This document shows positions 41,676 through 49,863 of a DNA stretch of 64,000 nucleotides, piece by piece. Each line of letters starts with the position of its first letter. The first letter of the stretch is position 1. A program made the translations under genes and the position numbers. Source of the DNA: 21-14-0-10-32-9 sp964501945 (GTDB lineage Archaea; Nanobdellota; Nanobdellia; Woesearchaeales; 21-14-0-10-32-9); NCBI GenBank assembly GCA_964501945.1, contig CAZCTY010000001.1, positions 1-64,000 on the forward strand. The letters run 5' to 3'. Under the pieces are notes generated by a model. It saw nothing but the letters and a program-made list of their open reading frames with translations. It did no database searches and was not told the DNA's origin.

Positions 41676-42762
41676 AGAATTTTAAAACTATTTCTTTATC
41701 TTTTTTATTTAAAGATTTAAAACGAGGATTCTTCTTCAATTCTTTTTCAAGACCATCCAAACCAACTTTTTTACGAATATTGTTAGCCTCCTCAATTAAG
41801 ACCTTGAAGTCCTGATAATTACTATAAATAAACTCGCCTTTTTCCTGATTATCCAAAATAGCACCCTCAAATTTTTTAACCATACCTTCTTGAATATCAA
41901 CTAAAGATGCAACCTTGTCCTTCTTTTTTTTAATAACAGAACTCTTCACCTCGCCTTTTTCTAAAGTAGATAGACTATCAATACCTTCACTAATACTACT
42001 AATAGAAGAACCGCTTTTAGTTAAAAGAGGAAATGGATAAACATTAGAATCTGATTTAACAGGACTAAGGGACTCAGAGAAAAAATTACCAAAAGCCCCA
42101 ACTAAAACCTTAGCCTCATCCAATGAAATACTCTTTTTTTCTTTATCTAAATCACACCTTGCAAGAATTTCCTCGGCATAAACACCACCAAGACCCAAAC
42201 GAGAAGCCAAAGTCTTCACAAGATTCCTATCAGATTTATCCACCAATAAAACAAGCTCATCAGGAGATACAACCAAAGGATTAATTAATGCAGGAGGAAA
42301 AACATACTCACTCCTCGCTTGAATTACTCTGTCTTTAAAACGCTGACGAGAAAAACTATTAATAACAACAAGAGAAGAATCACGCTCCTTACACAAAACA
42401 AGATTACCGGGCTTAAACAACTCAACAATTAAAACGTACGTTTCACCTTTAGATGAAAAAATTAACAAAACAATCCTCTCAAAGTCCCTCTGCTCAAATT
42501 TCAAAAGACGAGCACCGCTAAGATATTTCCTCAAAAACATACAAAAACCAGGAGGCAACATAGGAGCATTAAATTCTTGAGAAGTTAAACAAACAACACC
42601 TGGAAGAGAAAACCTCAAATTATACTTTTTACCATCAGCATACAATCTAAAAATAACAGTATCTTTACCAATCTGATAAATTTTTTCAACCTTACCGCCT
42701 TCAAGCACTTTCAATTCTTTAACCAAGAAATGAAGCAAAACAGAGGAAACTTCAAAAACCAT
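41674..42762 (-). CDS. Shortened RqcH/Rqc2-like NFACT protein
   Basis: A 362-residue protein whose first 200 residues match the NFACT-N domain of RqcH: VLLHFLVKELKVLEGGKVEKIYQ, PPGFCMFLRKYLSGARL and LIVELFKPGNLVL. A helix-hairpin-helix-like segment (ASRLGLGGVYAEEIL) and a coiled coil follow. Full-length RqcH goes on with an NFACT-R domain to about 600 residues or more; here the chain stops at the end of the coiled coil. RqcH binds split large subunits carrying peptidyl-tRNA and directs C-terminal tailing. Loss of NFACT-R suggests an altered role or a truncation. Adjacent sequence after the stop shows no continuation in frame. Confidence 0.78.
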   Translation of the reverse strand: MVFEVSSVLLHFLVKELKVLEGGKVEKIYQIGKDTVIFRLYADGKKYNLRFSLPGVVCLTSQEFNAPMLPPGFCMFLRKYLSGARLLKFEQRDFERIVLLIFSSKGETYVLIVELFKPGNLVLCKERDSSLVVINSFSRQRFKDRVIQARSEYVFPPALINPLVVSPDELVLLVDKSDRNLVKTLASRLGLGGVYAEEILARCDLDKEKKSISLDEAKVLVGAFGNFFSESLSPVKSDSNVYPFPLLTKSGSSISSISEGIDSLSTLEKGEVKSSVIKKKKDKVASLVDIQEGMVKKFEGAILDNQEKGEFIYSNYQDFKVLIEEANNIRKKVGLDGLEKELKKNPRFKSLNKKDKEIVLKF

Positions 42763-42794
42763 AACAAAAGAAAATACAACCAGATATTAAAAAC

Positions 42795-43454
42795 TTACTC
42801 AAAAAACCTAAAACGCAACATATTAAACAAAACCTTAAAACCATCCAAAGGAGTAGTGCCCTTATGAGAATCATGATAAATAGTCCTAATTTTAACCTCG
42901 CCATAACTTAAATTATGACGAGCAACCCTCGCAATCATCTCACTTTCCATACCATAATCACGAGAAAACCACCTAATCTTATCATAAATAGAAGCATCAA
43001 AACACCTAAAACCATTCTGAGTATCCTTAATACCAACACCAAATAAAAACTTCGAGACTAAAGTTAAAAATTTGTTACCAAAACGCATCGTGAAAGGCAT
43101 ATTCTTATCAAACGCTCTAAAACCAAAAACAATATCACACGTCCTAAGAGCTTTTAAAAAACGCTTAATATCACTCGCCTCGTGCTGACCATCACAATCC
43201 ATCAAAACAATAACATCCGCCCCACGAGAAATAGCAAAGTCACAACCAGTCTTAACAGCAGAACCCTTACCCAAATTAACCTCGTGCCTCAAAACCAAAG
43301 CACCAGCCTCAACACCTCTACTCGAAGAACAATCAGAACTACCATCATCAACCAAGACAATATTAGAAAAACCCTGCTCCCTAACACTACTAACAACATC
43401 AAAGACATGATCCCCTTCATTAAAACAAGGAATAACAACAAAAACATCAACCAT
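42795..43454 (-). CDS. Family 2 glycosyltransferase (dolichol-phosphate mannosyltransferase-like)
   Basis: A 219-residue GT-A enzyme: VFVVIPCFNEGDHV at the start, ILVDDGSSD-like LVDDGSSD, NLGKGSAVKTG, and the metal-binding DxD in LMDCDGQH. QNGFRCFDA and the C-terminal EVKIRTIYHDSHKGTT are typical of the DPM1-like group. It has no C-terminal membrane segment. It would transfer a sugar to a lipid carrier for glycosylation; the many Asn-X-Ser/Thr sites in the surface proteins at 52-62 kb are possible targets. The start at 43454 removes a hydrophobic N-terminal artefact. Confidence 0.88.
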   Translation of the reverse strand: MVDVFVVIPCFNEGDHVFDVVSSVREQGFSNIVLVDDGSSDCSSSRGVEAGALVLRHEVNLGKGSAVKTGCDFAISRGADVIVLMDCDGQHEASDIKRFLKALRTCDIVFGFRAFDKNMPFTMRFGNKFLTLVSKFLFGVGIKDTQNGFRCFDASIYDKIRWFSRDYGMESEMIARVARHNLSYGEVKIRTIYHDSHKGTTPLDGFKVLFNMLRFRFFE

Positions 43455-43520
43455 AAAAAATACAAAAAACAAACACATTTAAATAACTTTTTTTAAAAAA
43501 ACCACAAAAAACAAGAAAAA

Positions 43521-43530
43521 GCTTTATAAA
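43521..43530 (+). promoter_or_regulatory. TATA box of the 5S rRNA gene
   Basis: GCTTTATAAA is a strong archaeal TATA box, about 27 bases before the start of the 5S sequence. Confidence 0.6.
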
Positions 43531-43550
43531 TGGGAACATATTACCAAGTA

Positions 43551-43667
43551 ATGGACGGTCAAAGCCACGTGGATATACCTGTTCTCATTTCGAACACAGA
43601 AGTCAAGCACGTGAACGTCCTGGTGCGTACTGCGTTCAAGCGTGGGAGATCCAGGAAGCTGTCCGCC
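43551..43667 (+). rRNA. 5S ribosomal RNA
   Basis: Recognised from conserved parts: terminal stem GGACGG pairing with CTGTCC, the loop B/helix III block TTCGAACACAGAAGTCAAGC, and a GTGCGTACTGCGTTC segment for helices IV-V. The length of about 115 bases is normal. A TATA box lies upstream and a T-run begins at 43668. It is a lone gene, not linked to 16S or 23S. Confidence 0.92.
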
Positions 43668-43675
43668 TTTTTTTC
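43668..43675 (+). terminator. Poly-T terminator of 5S rRNA
   Basis: A run of T residues directly after the closing stem of the 5S RNA. Confidence 0.5.
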
Positions 43676-43731
43676 TAAAAAAAATCATAAAACTAAATAT
43701 TTAAATAAAATAAAAAAAATGATTGATTAAC

Positions 43732-44124
43732 GTGAAAACATCAAAAAAGAAACTACACGAAGCAATGTACTACATCCTAGTACTTCTAACAATGATATTT
43801 ATAGCAGGAGCGCTTTTTCTAATAAGCCCACTAATAGTATTTAACAACCTTTTTTTAAACGCCACAGTCCTAATAATATTAGGAGTTAGCCTTGGAATGT
43901 TTTTACAAGGATTTTTAAAAGACTTAGACGAATTAACACACACGCACCACGCAAGCTTTATGATAATAATATTAGCTTTTACAATAATAAATTTTATCTC
44001 AATAAGCCTAGCGTTTACAACAATATTAAACAAAGCAATACCAATAGCAATACTAAACGCAACAATATTCACCATAAGTTTTTTAATCCCCTACACATAC
44101 CACCTACATAAAATTTACAAATAA
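43732..44124 (+). CDS. Four-segment membrane protein, about 130 aa
   Basis: A hydrophobic protein with four predicted membrane segments (about residues 13-33, 40-60, 73-95 and 100-120) and a His-rich loop (THTHHA) between the second and third. No enzyme motif is seen. There is no ATG at the start: the first candidates are TTG at 43723 and GTG at 43732. A TATA-like TATTTAAATA near 43698 would start transcription near 43725, so GTG as the first codon of a leaderless mRNA is plausible. Function unknown. Confidence 0.6.
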   Translation: MKTSKKKLHEAMYYILVLLTMIFIAGALFLISPLIVFNNLFLNATVLIILGVSLGMFLQGFLKDLDELTHTHHASFMIIILAFTIINFISISLAFTTILNKAIPIAILNATIFTISFLIPYTYHLHKIYK

Positions 44125-44134
44125 TGAAAAGAAA

Positions 44135-44530
44135 ATGAACTTAAATATTATAGAGTGGACAGAGGCATATTTAAAATATAAAGACACAATACACAGAAGA
44201 ATAAAAAATATAACAAAAAAAGAAAAAACAATCACAGTAGAGAATAAAGATGGAACAAAACAAGAATATTTGTGCGTAAATGACTTAGATGAGATAAAAA
44301 AAGACCAACTAAAAAATAAAAGAATCTCTTGCCTAAATAAAAAGAAGAACCTCGATTGGATAATAAAAAACTGGAAAGAGATAAAAGAGACAAACACAAT
44401 ATTTTTAATGGCAAACCCACAAAAAGCAAGCCACTGGACACTAAACCCAAAACTTCACAACAACATATCAGATAAAACATCACTTAAAACAGGACTAAAA
44501 ACACTTTTCGAATCAATACCGGAAGTTTGA
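44135..44530 (+). CDS. Hypothetical protein upstream of radB, 131 aa
   Basis: Unrecognised soluble protein: an N-terminal helix with Trp and Tyr, a strand pair (KTITVENKDGTKQEYLCVND), a Lys-rich helix, then LDWIIKNWKEIKETNTIFLM and a short C-terminal helix (LKTGLKTLFESIPEV). It lies just before radB and would be co-transcribed; its stop overlaps a possible TTG start of radB. Linkage to recombination is only positional. Confidence 0.6.
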   Translation: MNLNIIEWTEAYLKYKDTIHRRIKNITKKEKTITVENKDGTKQEYLCVNDLDEIKKDQLKNKRISCLNKKKNLDWIIKNWKEIKETNTIFLMANPQKASHWTLNPKLHNNISDKTSLKTGLKTLFESIPEV

Positions 44531-44580
44531 ATAAAAAAAATTCAATAAATAAAATAAATAAAAACACATTTCTAAAAAAA

Positions 44581-45288
44581 ATGAAAGATGAAAAAATAGA
44601 AGAGACAAAAATAACAACAGGATCAGACATATTTGACTGGCTACTTGAAGGAGGATATGAAAACGAAGTAATCACAACAATATACGGACCACCAGGAACA
44701 GGAAAAACAAACCTATGCCTACTGTGCATGGTAAATAACTACAATAAAAAAATAATATACGTAGACACAGAAGGATCCTTTTCAACAGCAAGAATAAAAC
44801 AATTAACAGATGATTACGAGGAAATACTAAAAAAAATAATAGTACTAAAACCAACCAACTTCGAGGAACAAAAAAAAGTATTTGAAAAACTAAAAAACAT
44901 AGTAACAGATAAAATAGGACTAATAATAATAGATAGCATCGCGATGCTATACAGACTCGAGATAGGAATCACAAAAGAAGTATACAAAGTAAACAGAGCA
45001 CTAGGAGTACAACTCGTAAACCTAATACAAACAGCAAGAAAATTCAAAATACCAGTAATCATAACAAACCAAGTATACGCAGACTTCGAAGACAAAAACA
45101 AAATTAATATGGTGGGTGGAGATATACTCAGATATGCAAGCAAATGCCTAATAGAACTACAAAGAACAGATAACGGAAAAAAAGCAATACTTAGAAAACA
45201 CAGAAGCCTGCCTGAAGGAAAAGAAATAAATTTTAAAATAAAAGATACAGGAATATACGAGCAAGAAGAAAAAGAAAATATAAACTAG
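44581..45288 (+). CDS. radB: RadA paralogue RadB
   Basis: A 235-residue RecA-core protein without the N-terminal helix-hairpin-helix domain, as expected for RadB. ITTGSDIFDWLLEGG opens the core, Walker A is YGPPGTGKTN, VDTEGSF follows, and Walker B is LIIIDSIAM. RadB binds single-stranded DNA and modulates RadA and Hjc without strong ATPase. The start at 44581 (MKDEKIEE) fits the family; an in-frame TTG at 44527 would add 18 Asn/Lys-rich residues. It ends tail-to-tail, overlapping by four bases, with the PolB-like gene. Confidence 0.92.
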   Translation: MKDEKIEETKITTGSDIFDWLLEGGYENEVITTIYGPPGTGKTNLCLLCMVNNYNKKIIYVDTEGSFSTARIKQLTDDYEEILKKIIVLKPTNFEEQKKVFEKLKNIVTDKIGLIIIDSIAMLYRLEIGITKEVYKVNRALGVQLVNLIQTARKFKIPVIITNQVYADFEDKNKINMVGGDILRYASKCLIELQRTDNGKKAILRKHRSLPEGKEINFKIKDTGIYEQEEKENIN

Positions 45289-48104
45289 AACAAAGAACCA
45301 GTACCACGAGACTTTAAAAGATCAAAACCCACAAGAACCTTCAAATAATCACTTCTAGACTTCAAAAAATCATTACCCAAAGAAAAAATATCCTTATGAA
45401 ATTTTTCATATATATCTCTTTGAGAAACACCTTCATTATCCAAGAAATAATCAACCATGTTATTAATCAGAATATTACCCAAATGAGAATTAGGATCAGA
45501 GGAAGACTTAGACGCTTTTTTCTCACTAAGACGCCTCCTATTCAAAAACAACCTATAATCACCCAAACGACCAACCAAACCATCATCTTTAAAATTAAGA
45601 CCACGAAAATTACCAAACTCAAAACCTAAAGAAGGATTATTAGAAACATAAAAACCCTGAGTTTTAGCAATAATATCACCTTTCATATTCTCAACATAAT
45701 CAGAAAAAACATTATTAACATGAAGCATAGAATAATCATAAAAAAAAGATCCCTTACGCTCAAATAAACGAGGCACACGATACTCAGCAGAAAAAATATA
45801 ATTCATCCGAGCAAGCTCAAAATCAGAAAAGCCAAAAGCATTAGGCTCATAATACTCAGACTCAGATAAAGAAGAATTAAGAGTTCTAAAAACATCAACA
45901 AAAGAATAACGCTTACCAAACTCCAAACCAGCAGACTCCATGAAGTTTTTAACCTTATCAAGAGGAACATGCAAAAAAGAATGAAGCTTAGACAACAAAT
46001 CAGCCTTAAGCAAAGGATTCTCCTCAACAAGCATCTCATCATATATAAACCTAAAAGAATGATTTCCATTAATAATACTTCTAGATGCCTCAATAGCAGC
46101 CTTAGGAAAAATCAAAGAACCCTCAACCAAACCAATATTTTGCTCCTCAGACTCAAGTAAAATATGAATTAATTCACTAGGATTCTCCCTATCCTTTAAT
46201 TTATCATGATGATGATTAAAACTCCGATCATGACGATGCCTATGAGTGTTAAGCCTCATAAAATAATTCCTATTACCAGAATCATAAACATTCTCAACAG
46301 GATTCACAGAAAAAACAGAAGACAAAGGCTTAGATGTTGCAACACTCTCCAAAACAGCATTCCTCAAAAGCATCTTACTAACTTTACTAGACTCCACGCC
46401 GTCCGCGATAGTATAATTTAAAACCTCCAAAACCTTTAACCTATCACCAGAATTAATATATTCCTCCATTAACTCATAACTAAGAGACTTATCAAAACCA
46501 CCAAAAGAAGATAGCTTATAATTTTCAAGAATATGAATCCTATTTTTAACATACTTATAAGTGTCAAGAACCTTAGTTTTAGGCATAGACCATAACCTGT
46601 TTTTTTTATCACGCGTATTATAAGACCTAATCCTATCAATATTATCAGGATTGACTTTTTTTAAATCATTAAATTTACTCGCATGATTAAAATCATACTC
46701 AACAAAGTTATGACCAATCACAAACTCATATTTAGAAACATCACGATCCAACGCAGCAATCAAATCAATTTCATCATCAACAAAAATTAAACTTACCTCG
46801 TCATTAATTTTACGCACTTCTCTTTCAAAAAACTCTTTATTATCCTCGAAGCGCCAAGCCTTCCGAGTCATATAAATCTTATTTTCAAACTCAGACGCTA
46901 AAACACCCATAAAGACATTACCACTAATACCTTTACTGTTTTTTTTATAACCCGTAACCTCCAAATCAACAACAACAGAATTTTTCAAATAAAAAGAAAA
47001 AGCAGAATCAATCGCCCTCTCTAATTCAGAACTTCCTTCACTGACTTCCCGTTTATAATGACTAAAAACAGGAACAGAAGTATTAACTTGCTCAGATAAA
47101 GGCCTTTCAGGATTAAACAAAGAATGACTTGGAAAAAAATCTCTCAATTGCTGAGTAGGACTACTCAAACCAAGAGGATCAAACAACTCCTCCCTACTAC
47201 CAATAACAATATCTCTTTCTTTTTTCAAAGAAATGTTACCATTATAAGAAGCATTAAAAGAATCTAAATCCCTAGAAAAAGAAGGACTCAGAGAACCAAA
47301 AAAACGAACCTTATAATCAAAATCAAACGCGCCACTTCTAACCTGCAAAACCTTAGCATTATCAACATGAACCAAGGAAGATTCAAGTTCAAGTAAATTT
47401 TGAAGTAATTCTTCAGCGTGCTTCTCATTTGAAAAAGAATCAGATTCAAAAACAAAATTCCTAAAAGAAGAAGGATGCTTTAAAACAAGCTTTTTTAAAA
47501 CACTCTTCTCACACATAATCTCTAAAAACTTACCATTATTTTTACTATTAACAACCCTCACACCACTATGAGACAAACCAGCATCATCCAAATAAGACTC
47601 AAAAACATCTCTGCCCCTAAGCACACGAGCATCATCAAAAAAAACCTTGGTACGAGCCCTAAAACGATCAGGATAATTCGCAATAAAAATCTGCTTATCC
47701 TCAGAACCCAAATACTTTTCATCCAAAAAAAACTTAGGCGCAGTTCCACGAGGACCAACAGCCCAAACAACAGATGTAGAACCAGGACTACTATAAAAAG
47801 ACCTCGCAGAATAATCACCAGAATCAGTTCTACTAGAACCATAAGGCTTTTCTTCAAAATCAAATATAGGAAAACGCTCTTTTAAATCAGATAACAACTC
47901 ATCAATACCAGAGTAACCATACTTCTCCAAATCAAGCTCGACACTACACCAAATATGAGGGTGCTTATCTTCCTTAACAAATTGCTCAGAAGTCAGAGAA
48001 TCATAATACTTAACAAAAACATCTAAACCAGTATTCCCTTTAGTTTTAATTTCATGAATTCTAAAACGACTAGACTCGCTTGAACCATTAAAACCTGAAG
48101 ACAT
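45285..48104 (-). CDS. PolB-family homologue with intact exonuclease and lost polymerase motifs
   Basis: A 939-residue protein laid out like a family B polymerase. The 3'-5' exonuclease residues are all present: Exo I VVVDLEVTG (D380, E382), Exo II VIGHNFVEYDF (N466, D471), Exo III YTIAD (Y564, D568). In the polymerase half, motif A (DFxSLYPSII) appears as IEASRSII near 671-678. Motif B (Kx3NSxYG) is not recognisable near 760-775. Motif C (DTDS/G) reads AKTQGF (813-818) within an otherwise conserved IIAKTQGFYV and FEFGNFRG thumb context. Polymerase metal ligands are therefore gone. The N-terminal 370 residues are long and Ser-rich. It probably acts as a nuclease or scaffold beside radB. Confidence 0.78.
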   Translation of the reverse strand: MSSGFNGSSESSRFRIHEIKTKGNTGLDVFVKYYDSLTSEQFVKEDKHPHIWCSVELDLEKYGYSGIDELLSDLKERFPIFDFEEKPYGSSRTDSGDYSARSFYSSPGSTSVVWAVGPRGTAPKFFLDEKYLGSEDKQIFIANYPDRFRARTKVFFDDARVLRGRDVFESYLDDAGLSHSGVRVVNSKNNGKFLEIMCEKSVLKKLVLKHPSSFRNFVFESDSFSNEKHAEELLQNLLELESSLVHVDNAKVLQVRSGAFDFDYKVRFFGSLSPSFSRDLDSFNASYNGNISLKKERDIVIGSREELFDPLGLSSPTQQLRDFFPSHSLFNPERPLSEQVNTSVPVFSHYKREVSEGSSELERAIDSAFSFYLKNSVVVDLEVTGYKKNSKGISGNVFMGVLASEFENKIYMTRKAWRFEDNKEFFEREVRKINDEVSLIFVDDEIDLIAALDRDVSKYEFVIGHNFVEYDFNHASKFNDLKKVNPDNIDRIRSYNTRDKKNRLWSMPKTKVLDTYKYVKNRIHILENYKLSSFGGFDKSLSYELMEEYINSGDRLKVLEVLNYTIADGVESSKVSKMLLRNAVLESVATSKPLSSVFSVNPVENVYDSGNRNYFMRLNTHRHRHDRSFNHHHDKLKDRENPSELIHILLESEEQNIGLVEGSLIFPKAAIEASRSIINGNHSFRFIYDEMLVEENPLLKADLLSKLHSFLHVPLDKVKNFMESAGLEFGKRYSFVDVFRTLNSSLSESEYYEPNAFGFSDFELARMNYIFSAEYRVPRLFERKGSFFYDYSMLHVNNVFSDYVENMKGDIIAKTQGFYVSNNPSLGFEFGNFRGLNFKDDGLVGRLGDYRLFLNRRRLSEKKASKSSSDPNSHLGNILINNMVDYFLDNEGVSQRDIYEKFHKDIFSLGNDFLKSRSDYLKVLVGFDLLKSRGTGSLF

Positions 48105-48331
48105 AATGATAGAGAGACGAACTATTTAAAAAAGTTTACTAAAAAGTAGTTACAAAAGGCCTCGAAAGTTTAGCTGAGCATAAAAAAACAAAACTTTAAA
48201 AAGAGATATTCATTCTTAAGGAATATTAGAACCATTTTGCAACAACAATTTTATTTCTTAGTACCCCTTTGGAATATCAATTGAACCTTGTAAAAATGAT
48301 TCTAAAAACAAATATGAGGAAAAAACAAAAA

Positions 48332-48523
48332 ATGGAAGGAAAAGTAAAATTTTTTAACGACATGAAAGGATTCGGCTTCATCACAGGAGACGATGAGAAA
48401 GACTACTTCGTACACCAAACAGGTCTTAGCGAAGGAGTGAGAATAAGAGAAGAAGACAGAGTAACCTTCGACGTAGAAGACGGAGATAGAGGACCAAAAG
48501 CAGTTAACGTAAAAAAAGAATAA
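48332..48523 (+). CDS. Cold-shock domain protein, CspA-like
   Basis: A 63-residue single cold-shock domain: MEGKVKFFNDMKGFGFITGD with RNP1 (KGFGFI), RNP2 DYFVHQT, and the usual C-terminal VTFDVEDGDRGPKAVNV. It binds single-stranded RNA and acts as a chaperone. CspA proteins are bacterial in origin and patchy in archaea, so transfer is likely. The start at 48332 matches the family; an upstream in-frame ATG would add 21 Lys-rich residues. The 227-base gap upstream may hold a long leader with two similar GGAATAT...GAACC blocks. A poly-T tract and then a DEAD-box helicase gene follow. Confidence 0.93.
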   Translation: MEGKVKFFNDMKGFGFITGDDEKDYFVHQTGLSEGVRIREEDRVTFDVEDGDRGPKAVNVKKE

Positions 48524-48557
48524 ACAAATAATTTCTACTAAAAAAATTATATTAAAA

Positions 48558-48574
48558 TTTTTTTTATTTTTTTT
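48558..48574 (+). terminator. Poly-T transcription terminator
   Basis: Sixteen T residues with one A, about 35 bases after the cold-shock gene stop. Confidence 0.5.
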
Positions 48575-48601
48575 AAATTAATTTACAGAGGAAAAAGAAA
48601 G

Positions 48602-49828
48602 ATGAATGAAGAACAAGTTGTAACAAGATTTGAAGAATTAAATATAAGCGATTCACTAAGAAAATCAATAAAAAAACTAGGCTATGAAGAGCCAACAGAA
48701 ATACAAGCACAAACAATACCATTAGTACTTGAAGGAAAAGACGTACTAGGAGAATCCGCAACAGGATCAGGAAAAACACTGGCCTTTGGATGTGGAGCAA
48801 TAGAGACAACAACACCAAAAAAAGGAACACAAACACTAATACTAGTCCCAACAAGAGAACTCGCAGAACAAGTAACAAAATCAATAAACGAACTAAATAA
48901 AGGACGAGAACTCAAAGTTCTACCAGTATATGGAGGCGTTTCAATAAACGCACAAATAGACACACTAAGATACACAGAAATAGTGGTCGCGACACCAGGA
49001 AGATTAAAAGATCACATCCAAAGAGGAACAGTTGATTTGACAAAAATAAAACTACTAGTTTTAGATGAGGCAGATAGAATGCTTGATATGGGCTTTATAG
49101 AAGATATAGAAGATATAATAAAAAAATGCCCAAAAAACAGACAAACACTGTTATTTTCAGCAACATATCCTCCACAAGTAAAAGAGTTATCAAAAAAATA
49201 CTTAAAAGACCCAGAAAGTGTGAAAGTGAGAAACCAAGTCGACCCAAAACTACTAACACAAGTATACTACGATGTTAGACGAGGAGAAAAGTTATCATTA
49301 CTAATACATTTAATCAAAAAAGAAACATCACAAAAAATAATGATTTTCTGCAACACAAGAGTGAACGCTGACTTAGTACAACAAAACCTGCAAAAAAACA
49401 ATATAAAAGCATCAGCACTGCACGGAGGTTTTACACAAGCAAGCAGAACTAAAGTTATAGAAAAATTCAAAGAAGGAAAATCTAAAGTGCTTGTATGCTC
49501 AGATGTCGCAGCTAGAGGAATACACGTAGATGATGTAACACACATATATAACTATGATATACCAAAAGATCCAAACGACTACGTGCACAGAATAGGAAGA
49601 ACAGCAAGAGCAGGAAGCGAAGGCCTAGTAATAAATGTTTTATCAGATTTCGACCACCAAAACTTTTCAAGAATACTGCAAAATTACGATTTTGACATAA
49701 CAAAAGCAGAAAAACCAAAAGATATGAAAAGAATAAAGTTCGATGCGCCAAGAAGAGATAACAGACAAAACAACAACAAACCACGAGGCAATTTTAGAAC
49801 AAAAAAAAGGTTTCCGAAAAGAAGATAA
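48602..49828 (+). CDS. DEAD-box RNA helicase
   Basis: A 408-residue helicase with the full motif set: Q motif (FEELNISDSLRKSIKKLGYEEPTEIQ), I ATGSGKT, Ia VPTRELA, II VLDEADRML, III SAT, IV IMIFCNTR, V VCSDVAARGIHVDDVTH and VI HRIGRTARAG. A short Arg/Asn/Lys-rich tail (RRDNRQNNNKPRGNFRTKKR) would bind RNA non-specifically. It unwinds RNA with ATP, in ribosome assembly or at low temperature; the CspA gene just upstream supports the second. GAGGAAAAAG before the ATG is a weak ribosome binding site. Confidence 0.95.
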   Translation: MNEEQVVTRFEELNISDSLRKSIKKLGYEEPTEIQAQTIPLVLEGKDVLGESATGSGKTLAFGCGAIETTTPKKGTQTLILVPTRELAEQVTKSINELNKGRELKVLPVYGGVSINAQIDTLRYTEIVVATPGRLKDHIQRGTVDLTKIKLLVLDEADRMLDMGFIEDIEDIIKKCPKNRQTLLFSATYPPQVKELSKKYLKDPESVKVRNQVDPKLLTQVYYDVRRGEKLSLLIHLIKKETSQKIMIFCNTRVNADLVQQNLQKNNIKASALHGGFTQASRTKVIEKFKEGKSKVLVCSDVAARGIHVDDVTHIYNYDIPKDPNDYVHRIGRTARAGSEGLVINVLSDFDHQNFSRILQNYDFDITKAEKPKDMKRIKFDAPRRDNRQNNNKPRGNFRTKKRFPKRR

Positions 49829-49863
49829 AAAATAAAAAGAAATCACCACTTCTAAATTAAAAA

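Noticed and set aside
43530..43730. Short plus-strand reading frame across the 5S rRNA
   Set aside because: It coincides with the 5S gene and its terminator; the RNA fold and TATA box explain the region.
48257..48275. ACCCCTTTGGAA string resembling an inverted origin box
   Set aside because: The G-string and dyad are fused without the required spacer.
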